Origin: Nematostella vectensis
Taxonomy: Eukaryota; Cnidaria; Anthozoa; Actiniaria; Edwardsiidae
DNA length: 60,000 nt
NCBI RefSeq assembly: GCF_932526225.1
Contig: NC_064039.1
Location: 3,115,001-3,175,000, forward strand
Direction: 5' to 3'
Shown: in pieces, positions 26,301 to 38,300 of the stretch
Layout: every line of letters starts with the position of its first letter
How positions within the stretch are numbered: position 1 is the first letter of the stretch
Notes under the pieces: generated by a model
Seen by the model: the letters and a program-made list of their open reading frames with translations, nothing else
What the model was told of the DNA's origin: nothing
Database searches by the model: none
Made by a program: the position numbers and the translations under genes

Positions 26301-29300
26301 CAGCCAGGAAGACCTTGATAAACTTCTAATCCATGGTGATGAGACAGATATTGGAGATGTTCCACCTTTGAAAATCCATCACTCAGAACCTAAACCGGAC
26401 AGTCACAATGATAAGGGCATGGTCAATCATGACAGGATTCCAATCAAGGCAGTCCAAGACTCAACCCTAGATACAGAACTCAAGGTAAATGGTGAAGAAA
26501 AGGAGGATGCTGAGTTTGATTCACTTCCTGTGAAACCAAGAACGCCTAAATCAGGTGCTACAGCGTCAAATGCAGAAAATGGGGATTCAGAGTTTGATGC
26601 GCTTTCAGTAAAGCCCAGATCACCTAAAACAATCACTACATCAAGTGAAGAAAAGGAGGATGCTGAGTTTGATGCACTTCCTGTTACACCAAGAGTCCCA
26701 AAATCTGGTGTTAAAAATCCAGTGGCCAAGACAGGGAAAAGCCCTGACAAGGAGGAGAAGGAGAAATTCAAAAAACCTCTTCCTCCAAAACCTTGGAAAA
26801 TGAAGAAAAAGAAAGTTCAGCAGGAGGATGACACTGTTGTGATCTTTGCTGGGGCAGATAAGGCCCCGCCCACGGGGACACCTTCTGCCGAGACCCCTCC
26901 TGCTGAGCATACTGAAGATACTACCAGTGACAAGAGTGCAATGATGGGAGCCCCCTCTAGTAAACTCAAGGGTCAGCAAAGTGGTGTTGGTGCTACTGAG
27001 ATTCTCGATGATAACGTTGGAGGTTTAAAGACCGAGTCAAGCTTCCCAGATGGTGACCAAGACTCTTTGGGTCTCGGAGATGATGACTTTAAGTCAGCTG
27101 CTGATGGTAAGATTACACATGCATTCATGTCAGAGTTCTTTAAAAAATGTCTGCCATCATGTTACCTCCGCCACCTTTTTAAGCTGACATTCTAAGAAGG
27201 TATACCTTGAGCAAGCTGACATTCTAGTAAGGTATTCCCCGAGCAAGCTGACATTCTAGTAAGGTATAACTCAAGCAAGCTGACATTGTAGTGAGGTATA
27301 CCTCAAGCAAGCTGACATTCTAGTAAGGTATAACACAAGCAAGCTGACATTGTAGTGAGGTATACCTCAAGCAAGCTGACATTCTAGTAAGGTATACCTC
27401 AAGCAAGCTGACATTCTAGTTAGGTATCCATCAGGCAAGCTGACATTCTAGTAAGGTATACCTCGAGCAAGCTGACATTCTAGTAAGGTATACCTTGAGC
27501 AAGCTGACATTCTAGTAAGGTATACCTTGAGCAAGCTGACATTCTAGTAAGGTATACCTTGAGCAAGCTGACATTCTAGTAAGGTATACCTCAAGCAAGC
27601 TGACATTCTAGTAAGGTATACCTCAAGCAAGCTGACATTGTAGTAAGGTATACCTTGAGCAAGCTGACATTCTAGTAAGGTATACCTCGAGCAAGCTGAC
27701 ATTCTAGTAAGGTATACCTCGAGTAAGCTGACATTCTAGTAAGGTATACCTTGAGCAAGCTGACATTCTAGTAAGGTATACCTCAAGCAAGCTGACATTC
27801 TAGTAAGGTATAACACAAGCAAGCTGACATTCTAGTAAGGTATAACACAAGCAAGCTGACATTCTAGTTAGGTATAACACAAGCAAGCTGACATTCTAGT
27901 AAGGTATAACTCAAACAAGCTGACATTGTAGTAAGGTATACCTTGAGCAAGCTGACATTCTAGTAAGGTATAACACAAGCAAGCTGACATTCTAGTAAGG
28001 TATAACACAAGCAAGCTGACATTCTAGTTAGGTATACCTCGAGCAAGCTGACATTCTAGTAAGGTATACCTTGAGCAAGCTGACATTCTAGTAAGGTATA
28101 CCTTGAGCAAGCTGACATTCTAGTAAGGTATACCTTGAGCAAGCTGACATTCTAGTAAGGTATACCTCAAGCAAGCTGACATTCTAGTAAGGTATACCTC
28201 AAGCAAGCTGACATTGTAGTAAGGTATACCTTGAGCAAGCTGACATTCTAGTAAGGTATAACACAAGCAAGCTGACATTGTAGTAAGGTATACCTCGAGC
28301 AAGCTGACATTCTAGTGAGGTATACATCAAGCAAGCTGACATTCTAGTAAGGTATACCTCAAGCAAGCTGACATTCTAGTTAGTTATAACACAAGCAAGC
28401 TGACATTCTAGTAAGGTATACCTCAAGCAAGCTGACATTCTAAGAAGGTATACCTCGAGCAAGCTGACATTCTAGTAAGGTATACCTCAAGCAAGCTGAC
28501 ATTCTAGTAAGGTATACCTTGAGCAAGCTGACATTCTAGTAAGGTATACCTCAAGCAAGCTGACATTCTAGTAAGGTATACCTAAAGCAAGCTGACATTC
28601 TAGTAAGGTATACCTCAAGCAAGCTGACATTTTAGTAAGGTATAACACAAGCAAGCTGACATTCTAGTAAGGTATAACACAAGCAAGCTGACATTCTAGT
28701 AAGGTATAACACAAGCAAGCTGACATTCTAGTAAGGTATAACACAAGCAAGCTGACATTCTAGTAAGGTATACCTCGAGCAAGCTGACATTCTAGTAAGG
28801 TATTCCCCGAGCAAGCTGACATTCTAGTAAGGTATAACTCAAGCAAGCTGACATTCTAGTAAGGTATAACACAAGCAAGCTGACATTCTAGTAAGGTATA
28901 ACTCAAGCAAGCTGACATTCTAGTAAGGTATAACTCAAGCAAGCTGACATTCTAGTAAGGTATACCTCGAGCAAGCTGACATTCTAGTAAGGTATACCTC
29001 GAGCAAGCTGACATTCTAGTAAGTTATAACACAAGCAAGCTGACATTCTAGTAAGGTATACCTTGAGCAAGCTGACATTCTAGTAAGGTATACCTTGAGC
29101 AAGCTGACATTCTAGTAAGGTATACCTCGAGCAAGCTGACATTCTAGTAAGGTATACCTCAAGCAAGCTGACATTCTAGTAAGGTATACCTCAAGCAAGC
29201 TGACATTCTAGTTAGTTATAACACAAGCAAGCTGACATTCTAGTAAGGTATACCTCAAGCAAGCTGACATTCTAAGAAGGTATACCTCGAGCAAGCTGAC

Positions 29301-32300
29301 ATTCTAGTAAGGTATACCTCAAGCAAGCTGACATTCTAGTAAGGTATAACACAAGCAAGCTGACATTCTAGTAAGGTATACCTCAAGCAAGCTGACATTC
29401 TAGTAAGGTATACCTTGAGCAAGCTGACATTCTAGTAAGGTATACCTCAAGCAAGCTGACATTCTAGTAAGGTATACCTTGAGCAAGCTGACATTCTAGT
29501 AAGGTATTCCTCGAGCAAGCTGACATTCTAGTAAGTTATAACACAAGCAAGCTGACATTCTAGTAAGGTATACCTTGAGCAAGCTGACATTCTAGTAAGG
29601 TATACCTTGAGCAAGCTGACATTCTAGTAAGGTATACCTCGAGCAAGCTGACATTCTAGTAAGGTATACCTCAAGCAAGCTGACATTCTAGTAAGGTATA
29701 CCTCAAGCAAGCTGACATTCTAGTTAGTTATAACACAAGCAAGCTGACATTCTAGTAAGGTATACCTCAAGCAAGCTGACATTCTAAGAAGGTATACCTC
29801 GAGCAAGCTGACATTCTAGTAAGGTATACCTCAAGCAAGCTGACATTCTAGTAAGGTATAACACAAGCAAGCTGACATTCTAGTAAGGTATACCTCAAGC
29901 AAGCTGACATTCTAGTAAGGTATACCTTGAGCAAGCTGACATTCTAGTAAGGTATACCTCAAGCAAGCTGACATTCTAGTAAGGTATACCTTGAGCAAGC
30001 TGACATTCTAGTAAGGTATACCTCAAGCAAGCTGACATTCTAGTAAGTTATACCTCAAGCAAGCTGACATTCTAGTAAGGTATACCTCAAGCAAGCTGAC
30101 ATTCTAGTTAGGTATACCTCAAGCAAGCTGACATTCTAGTAAGGTATACCTCAAGCAAGCTGACATTCTAAGAAGGTATACCTCGAGCAAGCTGACATTC
30201 TAGTAAGGTATACCTTGAGTAAGCTGACATTCTAGTAAGGTATACCTCGAGCAAGCTGACATTCTAGTAAGGTATACATCAAGCAAGCTGACATTCTAGT
30301 AAGGTATAACTCAAGCAAGCTGACATTCTAGTAAGGTATACCTTGAGCAAGCTGACATTCTAGTAAGGTATACCTCGAGCAAGCTGACATTCTAGTAAGG
30401 TATACCTCGAGCAAGCTGACATTCTAGTAAGGTATACATCAAGCAAGCTGACATTCTAGTAAGGTATAACTCAAGCAAGCTGACATTCTAGTAAGGTATA
30501 CCTTGAGCAAGCTGACATTCTAGTAAGGTATACCTCGAGCAAGCTGACATTCTAGTAAGGTATACATCAAGCAAGCTGACATTCTAGTAAGGTATACATC
30601 AAGCAAGCTGACATTCTAGTAAGGTATACCTCGAGCAAGCTGACATTCTAGTAAGGTATAACACAAGCAAGCTGACATTCTAGTTAGGTATAACACAAGC
30701 AAGCTGACATTCTAGTAAGGTATACCTCGAGCAAGCTGACATTCTAGTAAGGTATACCTCGAGCAAGCTGACATTCTAGTTAGTTATAACACAAGCAAGC
30801 TGATATTCTAGTAAGGTATACCTCGAGCAAGCTGACATTCTAGTAAGGTATAACTCAAACAAGCTGACATTCTAGTAAGGTATACCTCGAGCAAGCTGAC
30901 ATTCTAGTAAGGTATACCTCGAGCAAGCTGACATTCTAGTGAGGTATACCTTGAGCAAGCTGACATTCTAGTAAGGTATAACTCAAACAAGCTGACATTG
31001 TAGTAAGGTATACCTCGAGCAAGCTGACATTCTAGTAAGGTATAACTCAAACAAGCTGACATTCTAGTAAGGTATACCTCAAGCAAGCTGACATTGTAGT
31101 AAGGTATACCTCGAGCAAGCTGACATTCTAGTAAGGTATACATCAAGCAAGCTGACATTCTAGTTAGTTATAACACAAGCAAGCTGACATTCTAGTAAGG
31201 TATACCTCGAGTAAGCTGACATTCTAGTAAGGTATACCTCGAGTAAGCTGACATTCTAGTAAGGTATACCTCGAGCAAGCTGACATTCTAGTAAGGTATA
31301 ACTCAAACAAGCTGACATTCTAGTAAGGTATAACACAAGCAAGCTGACATTCTAGTAAGGTATAACACAAGCAAGCTGACATTCTAGTTAGGTATAACAC
31401 AAGCAAGCTGACATTCTAGTAAGGTATAACTCAAACAAGCTGACATTCTAGTAAGGTATAACACAAGCAAGCTGACATTCTAGTAAGGTATAACTCAAAC
31501 AAGCTGACATTCTAGTAAGGTATAACACAAGCAAGCTGACATTCTAGTGAGGTATACCTCAAGCAAGCTGACATTCTAGTAAGGTATACCTTGAGCAAGC
31601 TGACATTCTAGTAAGGTATACCTCAAGCAAGCTGACATTCTAGTAAGGTATACCTTGAGCAAGCTGACATTCTAGTAAGGTATTCCTCGAGCAAGCTGAC
31701 ATTCTAGTAAGTTATAACACAAGCAAGCTGACATTCTAGTAAGGTATACCTTGAGCAAGCTGACATTCTAGTAAGGTATACCTTGAGCAAGCTGACATTC
31801 TAGTAAGGTATACCTCGAGCAAGCTGACATTCTAGTAAGGTATACCTCAAGCAAGCTGACATTCTAGTAAGGTATACCTCAAGCAAGCTGACATTCTAGT
31901 TAGTTATAACACAAGCAAGCTGACATTCTAGTAAGGTATACCTCAAGCAAGCTGACATTCTAAGAAGGTATACCTCGAGCAAGCTGACATTCTAGTAAGG
32001 TATACCTCAAGCAAGCTGACATTCTAGTAAGGTATAACACAAGCAAGCTGACATTCTAGTAAGGTATACCTCAAGCAAGCTGACATTCTAGTAAGGTATA
32101 CCTTGAGCAAGCTGACATTCTAGTAAGGTATACCTCAAGCAAGCTGACATTCTAGTAAGGTATACCTTGAGCAAGCTGACATTCTAGTAAGGTATACCTC
32201 AAGCAAGCTGACATTCTAGTAAGTTATACCTCAAGCAAGCTGACATTCTAGTAAGGTATACCTCAAGCAAGCTGACATTCTAGTTAGGTATACCTCAAGC

Positions 32301-35300
32301 AAGCTGACATTCTAGTAAGGTATACCTCAAGCAAGCTGACATTCTAAGAAGGTATACCTCGAGCAAGCTGACATTCTAGTAAGGTATACCTTGAGTAAGC
32401 TGACATTCTAGTAAGGTATACCTCGAGCAAGCTGACATTCTAGTAAGGTATACATCAAGCAAGCTGACATTCTAGTAAGGTATAACTCAAGCAAGCTGAC
32501 ATTCTAGTAAGGTATACCTTGAGCAAGCTGACATTCTAGTAAGGTATACCTCGAGCAAGCTGACATTCTAGTAAGGTATACCTCGAGCAAGCTGACATTC
32601 TAGTAAGGTATACATCAAGCAAGCTGACATTCTAGTAAGGTATAACTCAAGCAAGCTGACATTCTAGTAAGGTATACCTTGAGCAAGCTGACATTCTAGT
32701 AAGGTATACCTCGAGCAAGCTGACATTCTAGTAAGGTATACATCAAGCAAGCTGACATTCTAGTAAGGTATACATCAAGCAAGCTGACATTCTAGTAAGG
32801 TATACCTCGAGCAAGCTGACATTCTAGTAAGGTATAACACAAGCAAGCTGACATTCTAGTTAGGTATAACACAAGCAAGCTGACATTCTAGTAAGGTATA
32901 CCTCGAGCAAGCTGACATTCTAGTAAGGTATACCTCGAGCAAGCTGACATTCTAGTTAGTTATAACACAAGCAAGCTGATATTCTAGTAAGGTATACCTC
33001 GAGCAAGCTGACATTCTAGTAAGGTATAACTCAAACAAGCTGACATTCTAGTAAGGTATACCTCGAGCAAGCTGACATTCTAGTAAGGTATACCTCGAGC
33101 AAGCTGACATTCTAGTGAGGTATACCTTGAGCAAGCTGACATTCTAGTAAGGTATAACTCAAACAAGCTGACATTGTAGTAAGGTATACCTCGAGCAAGC
33201 TGACATTCTAGTAAGGTATAACTCAAACAAGCTGACATTCTAGTAAGGTATACCTCAAGCAAGCTGACATTGTAGTAAGGTATACCTCGAGCAAGCTGAC
33301 ATTCTAGTAAGGTATACATCAAGCAAGCTGACATTCTAGTTAGTTATAACACAAGCAAGCTGACATTCTAGTAAGGTATACCTCGAGTAAGCTGACATTC
33401 TAGTAAGGTATACCTCGAGTAAGCTGACATTCTAGTAAGGTATACCTCGAGCAAGCTGACATTCTAGTAAGGTATAACTCAAACAAGCTGACATTCTAGT
33501 AAGGTATAACACAAGCAAGCTGACATTCTAGTAAGGTATAACACAAGCAAGCTGACATTCTAGTTAGGTATAACACAAGCAAGCTGACATTCTAGTAAGG
33601 TATAACTCAAACAAGCTGACATTCTAGTAAGGTATAACACAAGCAAGCTGACATTCTAGTAAGGTATAACTCAAACAAGCTGACATTCTAGTAAGGTATA
33701 ACACAAGCAAGCTGACATTCTAGTAAGGTATAACACAAGCAAGCTGACATTCTAGTGAGGTATAACACAAGCAAGCTGACATTCTAGTTAGTTATAACAC
33801 AAGCAAGCTGACATTCTAGTAAGGTATAACTCAAGCAAGCTGACATTCTAGTAAGGTATAACTCAAGCAAGCTGACATTCTAGTAAGGTATAACTCAAAC
33901 AAGCTGACATTCTAGTAAGGTATAACACAAGCAAGCTGACATTCTAGTTAGTTATAACACAAGCAAGCTGACATTCTAGTCAGGTATAACTCAAGCAAGC
34001 TGACATTGCAGTAAGATATAACTAAAACACCAGAGCATAATCCAGAGCTCTTAAAGAGAAATTTGTCACAAGGAAGAGAGGGGGGATGTGGTTGGAGAAG
34101 GGGGGGCTAAATTGCAGAGTGTATCGAAAGATATGTCATATTAAGGGGGCCATAAGCGATGCTAACCTTTTATTTCTATTTACAGCGTTTTCCCTAGAAC
34201 TCGATTACCTGGAAAAGTTTGGCAACTCTAGTGGCATGGACAAGCTGGTAAGTGGAAAATTTTGATATGTAAATTTTAATTTTATCTGGAATTTTTGCTA
34301 CACTTTTTTTCAGTCATATGGTGCTCCTTTTGCTTTTCATATCCGAGTCGCGAGTTGTTTTTAGTGACGGAAGCCATTTCACATTTCACGAGGCCGTTAG
34401 ACCGCCAACCAATGAGAGAGCGCCAAAAAGCGACAGGCGAAAAACAAGGCTATAGTTATTTGAATATATATTATTATTTTTACCGCTTTCGGATAAAACA
34501 TTGAGACGATTTTTCCACGAGTAGTTTTCGCGCACCGTCACTTTCTCGCCTCTTCCCGCGTTTTTATTTTGAGCAGTGGAAACCTAGAGCCAAACTCGCA
34601 AAAATAGCGACGCACCCCGTACTTGCTTGGGAAGAGTGGTTCTACCGTCTTCTTTGCGTCTGGATTGTCTCATGTGTTTGTCTTCTATTTTATCGAAAGG
34701 TTAATGTTTGTATATCGTACATTCCTATTGATGGGTCCTAAAGCGAGAATTTCCCCTTGACTTGAATACATATTTAGTACGGGCTAGACATGTGCTAGAC
34801 CCTTCGTTCTATTAATTCTAAATTATTTACTCTTATTCTAAAGTACTTACTTTTTCCAAAATAGCGTCACAAGAGGCTGAGGATTTGCCCTATTAGTAAC
34901 CCCATTTTCCTAATATCTTTCTCGTTCTCTCTCACTCGCCATCTTTTTCAAGCAAATCCATTTCTCATTCACATGCTTATGTTCCACATAGCTGACAAAT
35001 CATTCAATGCGGATCTTAAGCCGATCTCTATGAATAATACACGCCTTTGTCTGCCGCTAAAGCTTTGCTAGTAGTCCTAGCTCGTGCAGCTGTTTCTAGC
35101 CCTATACACGGATTGGCTGTGTTCTGTGGAGTAAGAATTGATAAACGACTATTTTACATCTTATATGAGATTCTGGCAATCACTATCGCCGCGGTTGTTA
35201 TTAATTCTAGTGTTAGACTGACGTAAAGGAGGCGCAAAGATAAGCTTCGTGTCGCGCTGAATTTACCAACTTTTTCAGGTACTGCAGTACATTCATCGAT

Positions 35301-38300
35301 TTGTCTCGTGTTTTTTTTACCATTTACTTTACGAAATCAGGCTTTTTATACGAATTACATGAGACTCATAGTTGATTACCAATTTCTCTTTACATTTGCA
35401 TCCGTTGGTGGTTATCGTCGGTCTATGGTTTATGTACTTTTGTATTGTCACAGTGTTTGTTTTTACTTCCTGTATTCATTTGGTTTATCGCGATGCTACG
35501 ACGAGGCATTCTGGGAACTTTTATTTCAATAATCAAAACCTTTTTTCCCTAGACATCCGATTTGCTAGGTTCAGTGATAAAATATTCTATTAAAAAGCGC
35601 AAATTTCTTATACAGTACGTTGCCGCACCACAAAAATACCTCTACGTTTATTTTCCCATATTGAAGTGAAGGTCTTGTAGGTATTTTTTTTTTCACCAAA
35701 TTTTTTTTATCTATGAAAAAACGTTTGAGAAAATATGTGCTCTTTAAAGTCTCAGTCCATTTTATTTATGTCTTGTTTATTTATTATTATTACTATTACT
35801 TTTTTTATTGACTGAGGTATGCTTTAAACTATTTCTAAAAGACAAAGAAAGCCGACACAGGTAGGTTAGGTAGCATAGACTCGGCTTTTCAGTCATGGGG
35901 ATTTGATGATTGTCTAGACAAACGCACCATAGTCCCGCTGTGTTCGATACCGCAGTCCACTCCTTGTGAAACAGAGGCGCGCATTTCAGATGTGCGTGAA
36001 ATGGTCGACATCTCGGTGATTATTGCAGATTTTAAAATAATTATTGTGATGCTTAATTCGATTTTGCGTCCTTTTTTAGTTTGTCTTGTTTGTTAGACAA
36101 GGTATTCGTTTCTTGAAGGGAATTACCCCATCACATCATATAAAAAGGGTCCGTGCTACACTAAAGCCATTACTGTTGGAGATATAGCAATGTTCATATA
36201 CTAGGTCAATATCGATTTTTTTCAATGTTCGTTATGTCCTACATCAAACTTAAAAATCCCGATATTTTTCGTATTGGCCACGCGCGCCTCGGTAGGGCGG
36301 GAAAATGATCGCACAACAGGAATACCCTTTTTTACTTTTCTATTATAAGGCTGTGATTTTTGTTTCAGTCTGCGCTTGCTCGCCAGTCGCTGTACGTCAA
36401 GTTTGACCCACTCGTGGGCGGAAGGACGGCCTCGCCAGCCAAAGGTACGGAGCATGCGCATGACCAGGTATCGGCCATCCATGTGTGATATGGTGACTTA
36501 AGTTGGGGGGGGTTGGGGGGGGGGGGGTGGTGGTCTTTAGGCTAGTACCTGAATTCTCCTTCGCTGCTCGGTCTACAGGACCACAGGGAGACCGAGCCAT
36601 ATAGAGCGTTAGATACTGGACTGGGGTCGGCGTTTGAACCGTGTATAATCCCCGTAAAAAAAGATTTAGTAACTATCCTGCAACTTTATTAATGTGTATT
36701 TGGCTTTTATTCAAGAGCCTTATTCATGCATCTAGACATCCATGGGGACCCAGGGCGTCGCGGAGATCGGGCACACAGGGAGCGCGGCGCGAGAAAGAAA
36801 CAGGCTGTGCTCTTTCCCGTGCGCTCCCTGTTTGCCCGATCTCCGCGACGCACTGGGTCCCCGAGGATGGCCCCTAGAACGTTCTTCTTATAATTCTTTT
36901 TACTATCAGAAGAATGCCTTATAAACCCTCACACTCACAAATAATCTTTCATTTGTAAAAATAAAATAAATAAATAAATTGGAGTAGCTAATCACACTCA
37001 TTGCAGCTGTGAAGCTGAATTATGGGAGCGCAGATTCAGACGTGGTCGAGTTTAAGGCATGGCAGGGCGACTCAGGCAGCCGCCATACAACTCATGTCTG
37101 ACCACGGATCACAGCTAAGATCGAAATTGTTGGTTTTGTGGAGGAAGGAAAACCGGAGAACCCGGAGAAAGACCCTCGGAGCAAAAGCGAGACCAACTAA
37201 CTCGACTCACTTCGGGAACCGGGAATCGAACCCAGAACCCTGTGGTGAGAGGCACAGGCACTACAGAGCGACCGGGAAACCTGTGGTGAGAGGCACAGGT
37301 ACTACAGAGCGACGCTCTGCCAACTGTGCCACCTGGGCTCCCGTTATAGGAAACGTTACAAGATTTGTGTTTTTTTTTTACATCCGCAGAGGCCTTGAAC
37401 ATGAAGGCAGATGCCCTTAACTCGAAAGCCATCCCAACGTAAGTAAAACTTTTCCAAAAATCGACGATTTCCTTCCCCAGAGAGAATAAAATGCTTCCTT
37501 TACTTTTTTCAAGAACAACCTTGAGGCTTTCACCTACAAGTGTGTACTCTGGTTCTTCTACCCCGCGTGCACTGTTTAGAATGTATTATATAGAATTCAC
37601 GGCCGTTAAAAAAACACATATCGCTGCCCTCGAGTGTGCAAATTGCGCCAACCCACAACGGCTTTTTACAGCTGTCAAAATCGTATCTCTACTAAAACAA
37701 GATTCGCCTTTTTCTTCGGCTTTTTGATTGGCAGTGTTATGGAAACACTGTTTCAGTGAAGCAAGGTTTGGGATGCCCTTCCTCGGTCATCCACATTTAC
37801 TCGGCTAATAGAACGATCATTTTATTACGAGCCATAGAATGTATGATACCTATCTAAATGCGCACTTTGAAATGAGATGTTTATCGCATGCTTGATCGCG
37901 TGTTACCAAAAAGCCATCCGGTTTGTTTATCGAACGCTGCCGAGCGTTGCACTTCACGTAGCCACAGAGTAACGAGTGAAATGAGCCCCGTATTCTACGA
38001 GCATAGCAGTGTCTTCCGCCCCTTGAAGTTAGTAGTAGTGTTACACTTATGCGTTACATTTCTCGTCACGCTACCGGACGGTCGGGTTTGATAGCAGAGC
38101 TGTTTGCTTGGATTCGTTTCTTGCGCTTAGCATTTCCGCTTGTGATGTTGGAAACAGTCTGTAAACCGGTCCTGTTGTCGTGATCGTCAGATTTACTGTG
38201 TTCATGATCGTGCCATCAGCGTGGGTACCTCAGCAGCCGCACAACGGCAACCTTAGTCTCATTTTCCGCTGCAGCACAACCGTACTATTATCTTAATCGC

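Noticed and set aside
28120-33334. Minus-strand open frames with MSACL..TLLECQLARGIPYYNV repeats
   Set aside because: They are translations of the 32-bp intronic minisatellite; 96 nt gives a 32-residue register, and identical frames recur at the 2176-bp offset.
37220-37342. A tRNA gene on the minus strand
   Set aside because: A and B boxes are present but about 90 bases apart, with an internal duplication and no cloverleaf; better explained as a SINE.
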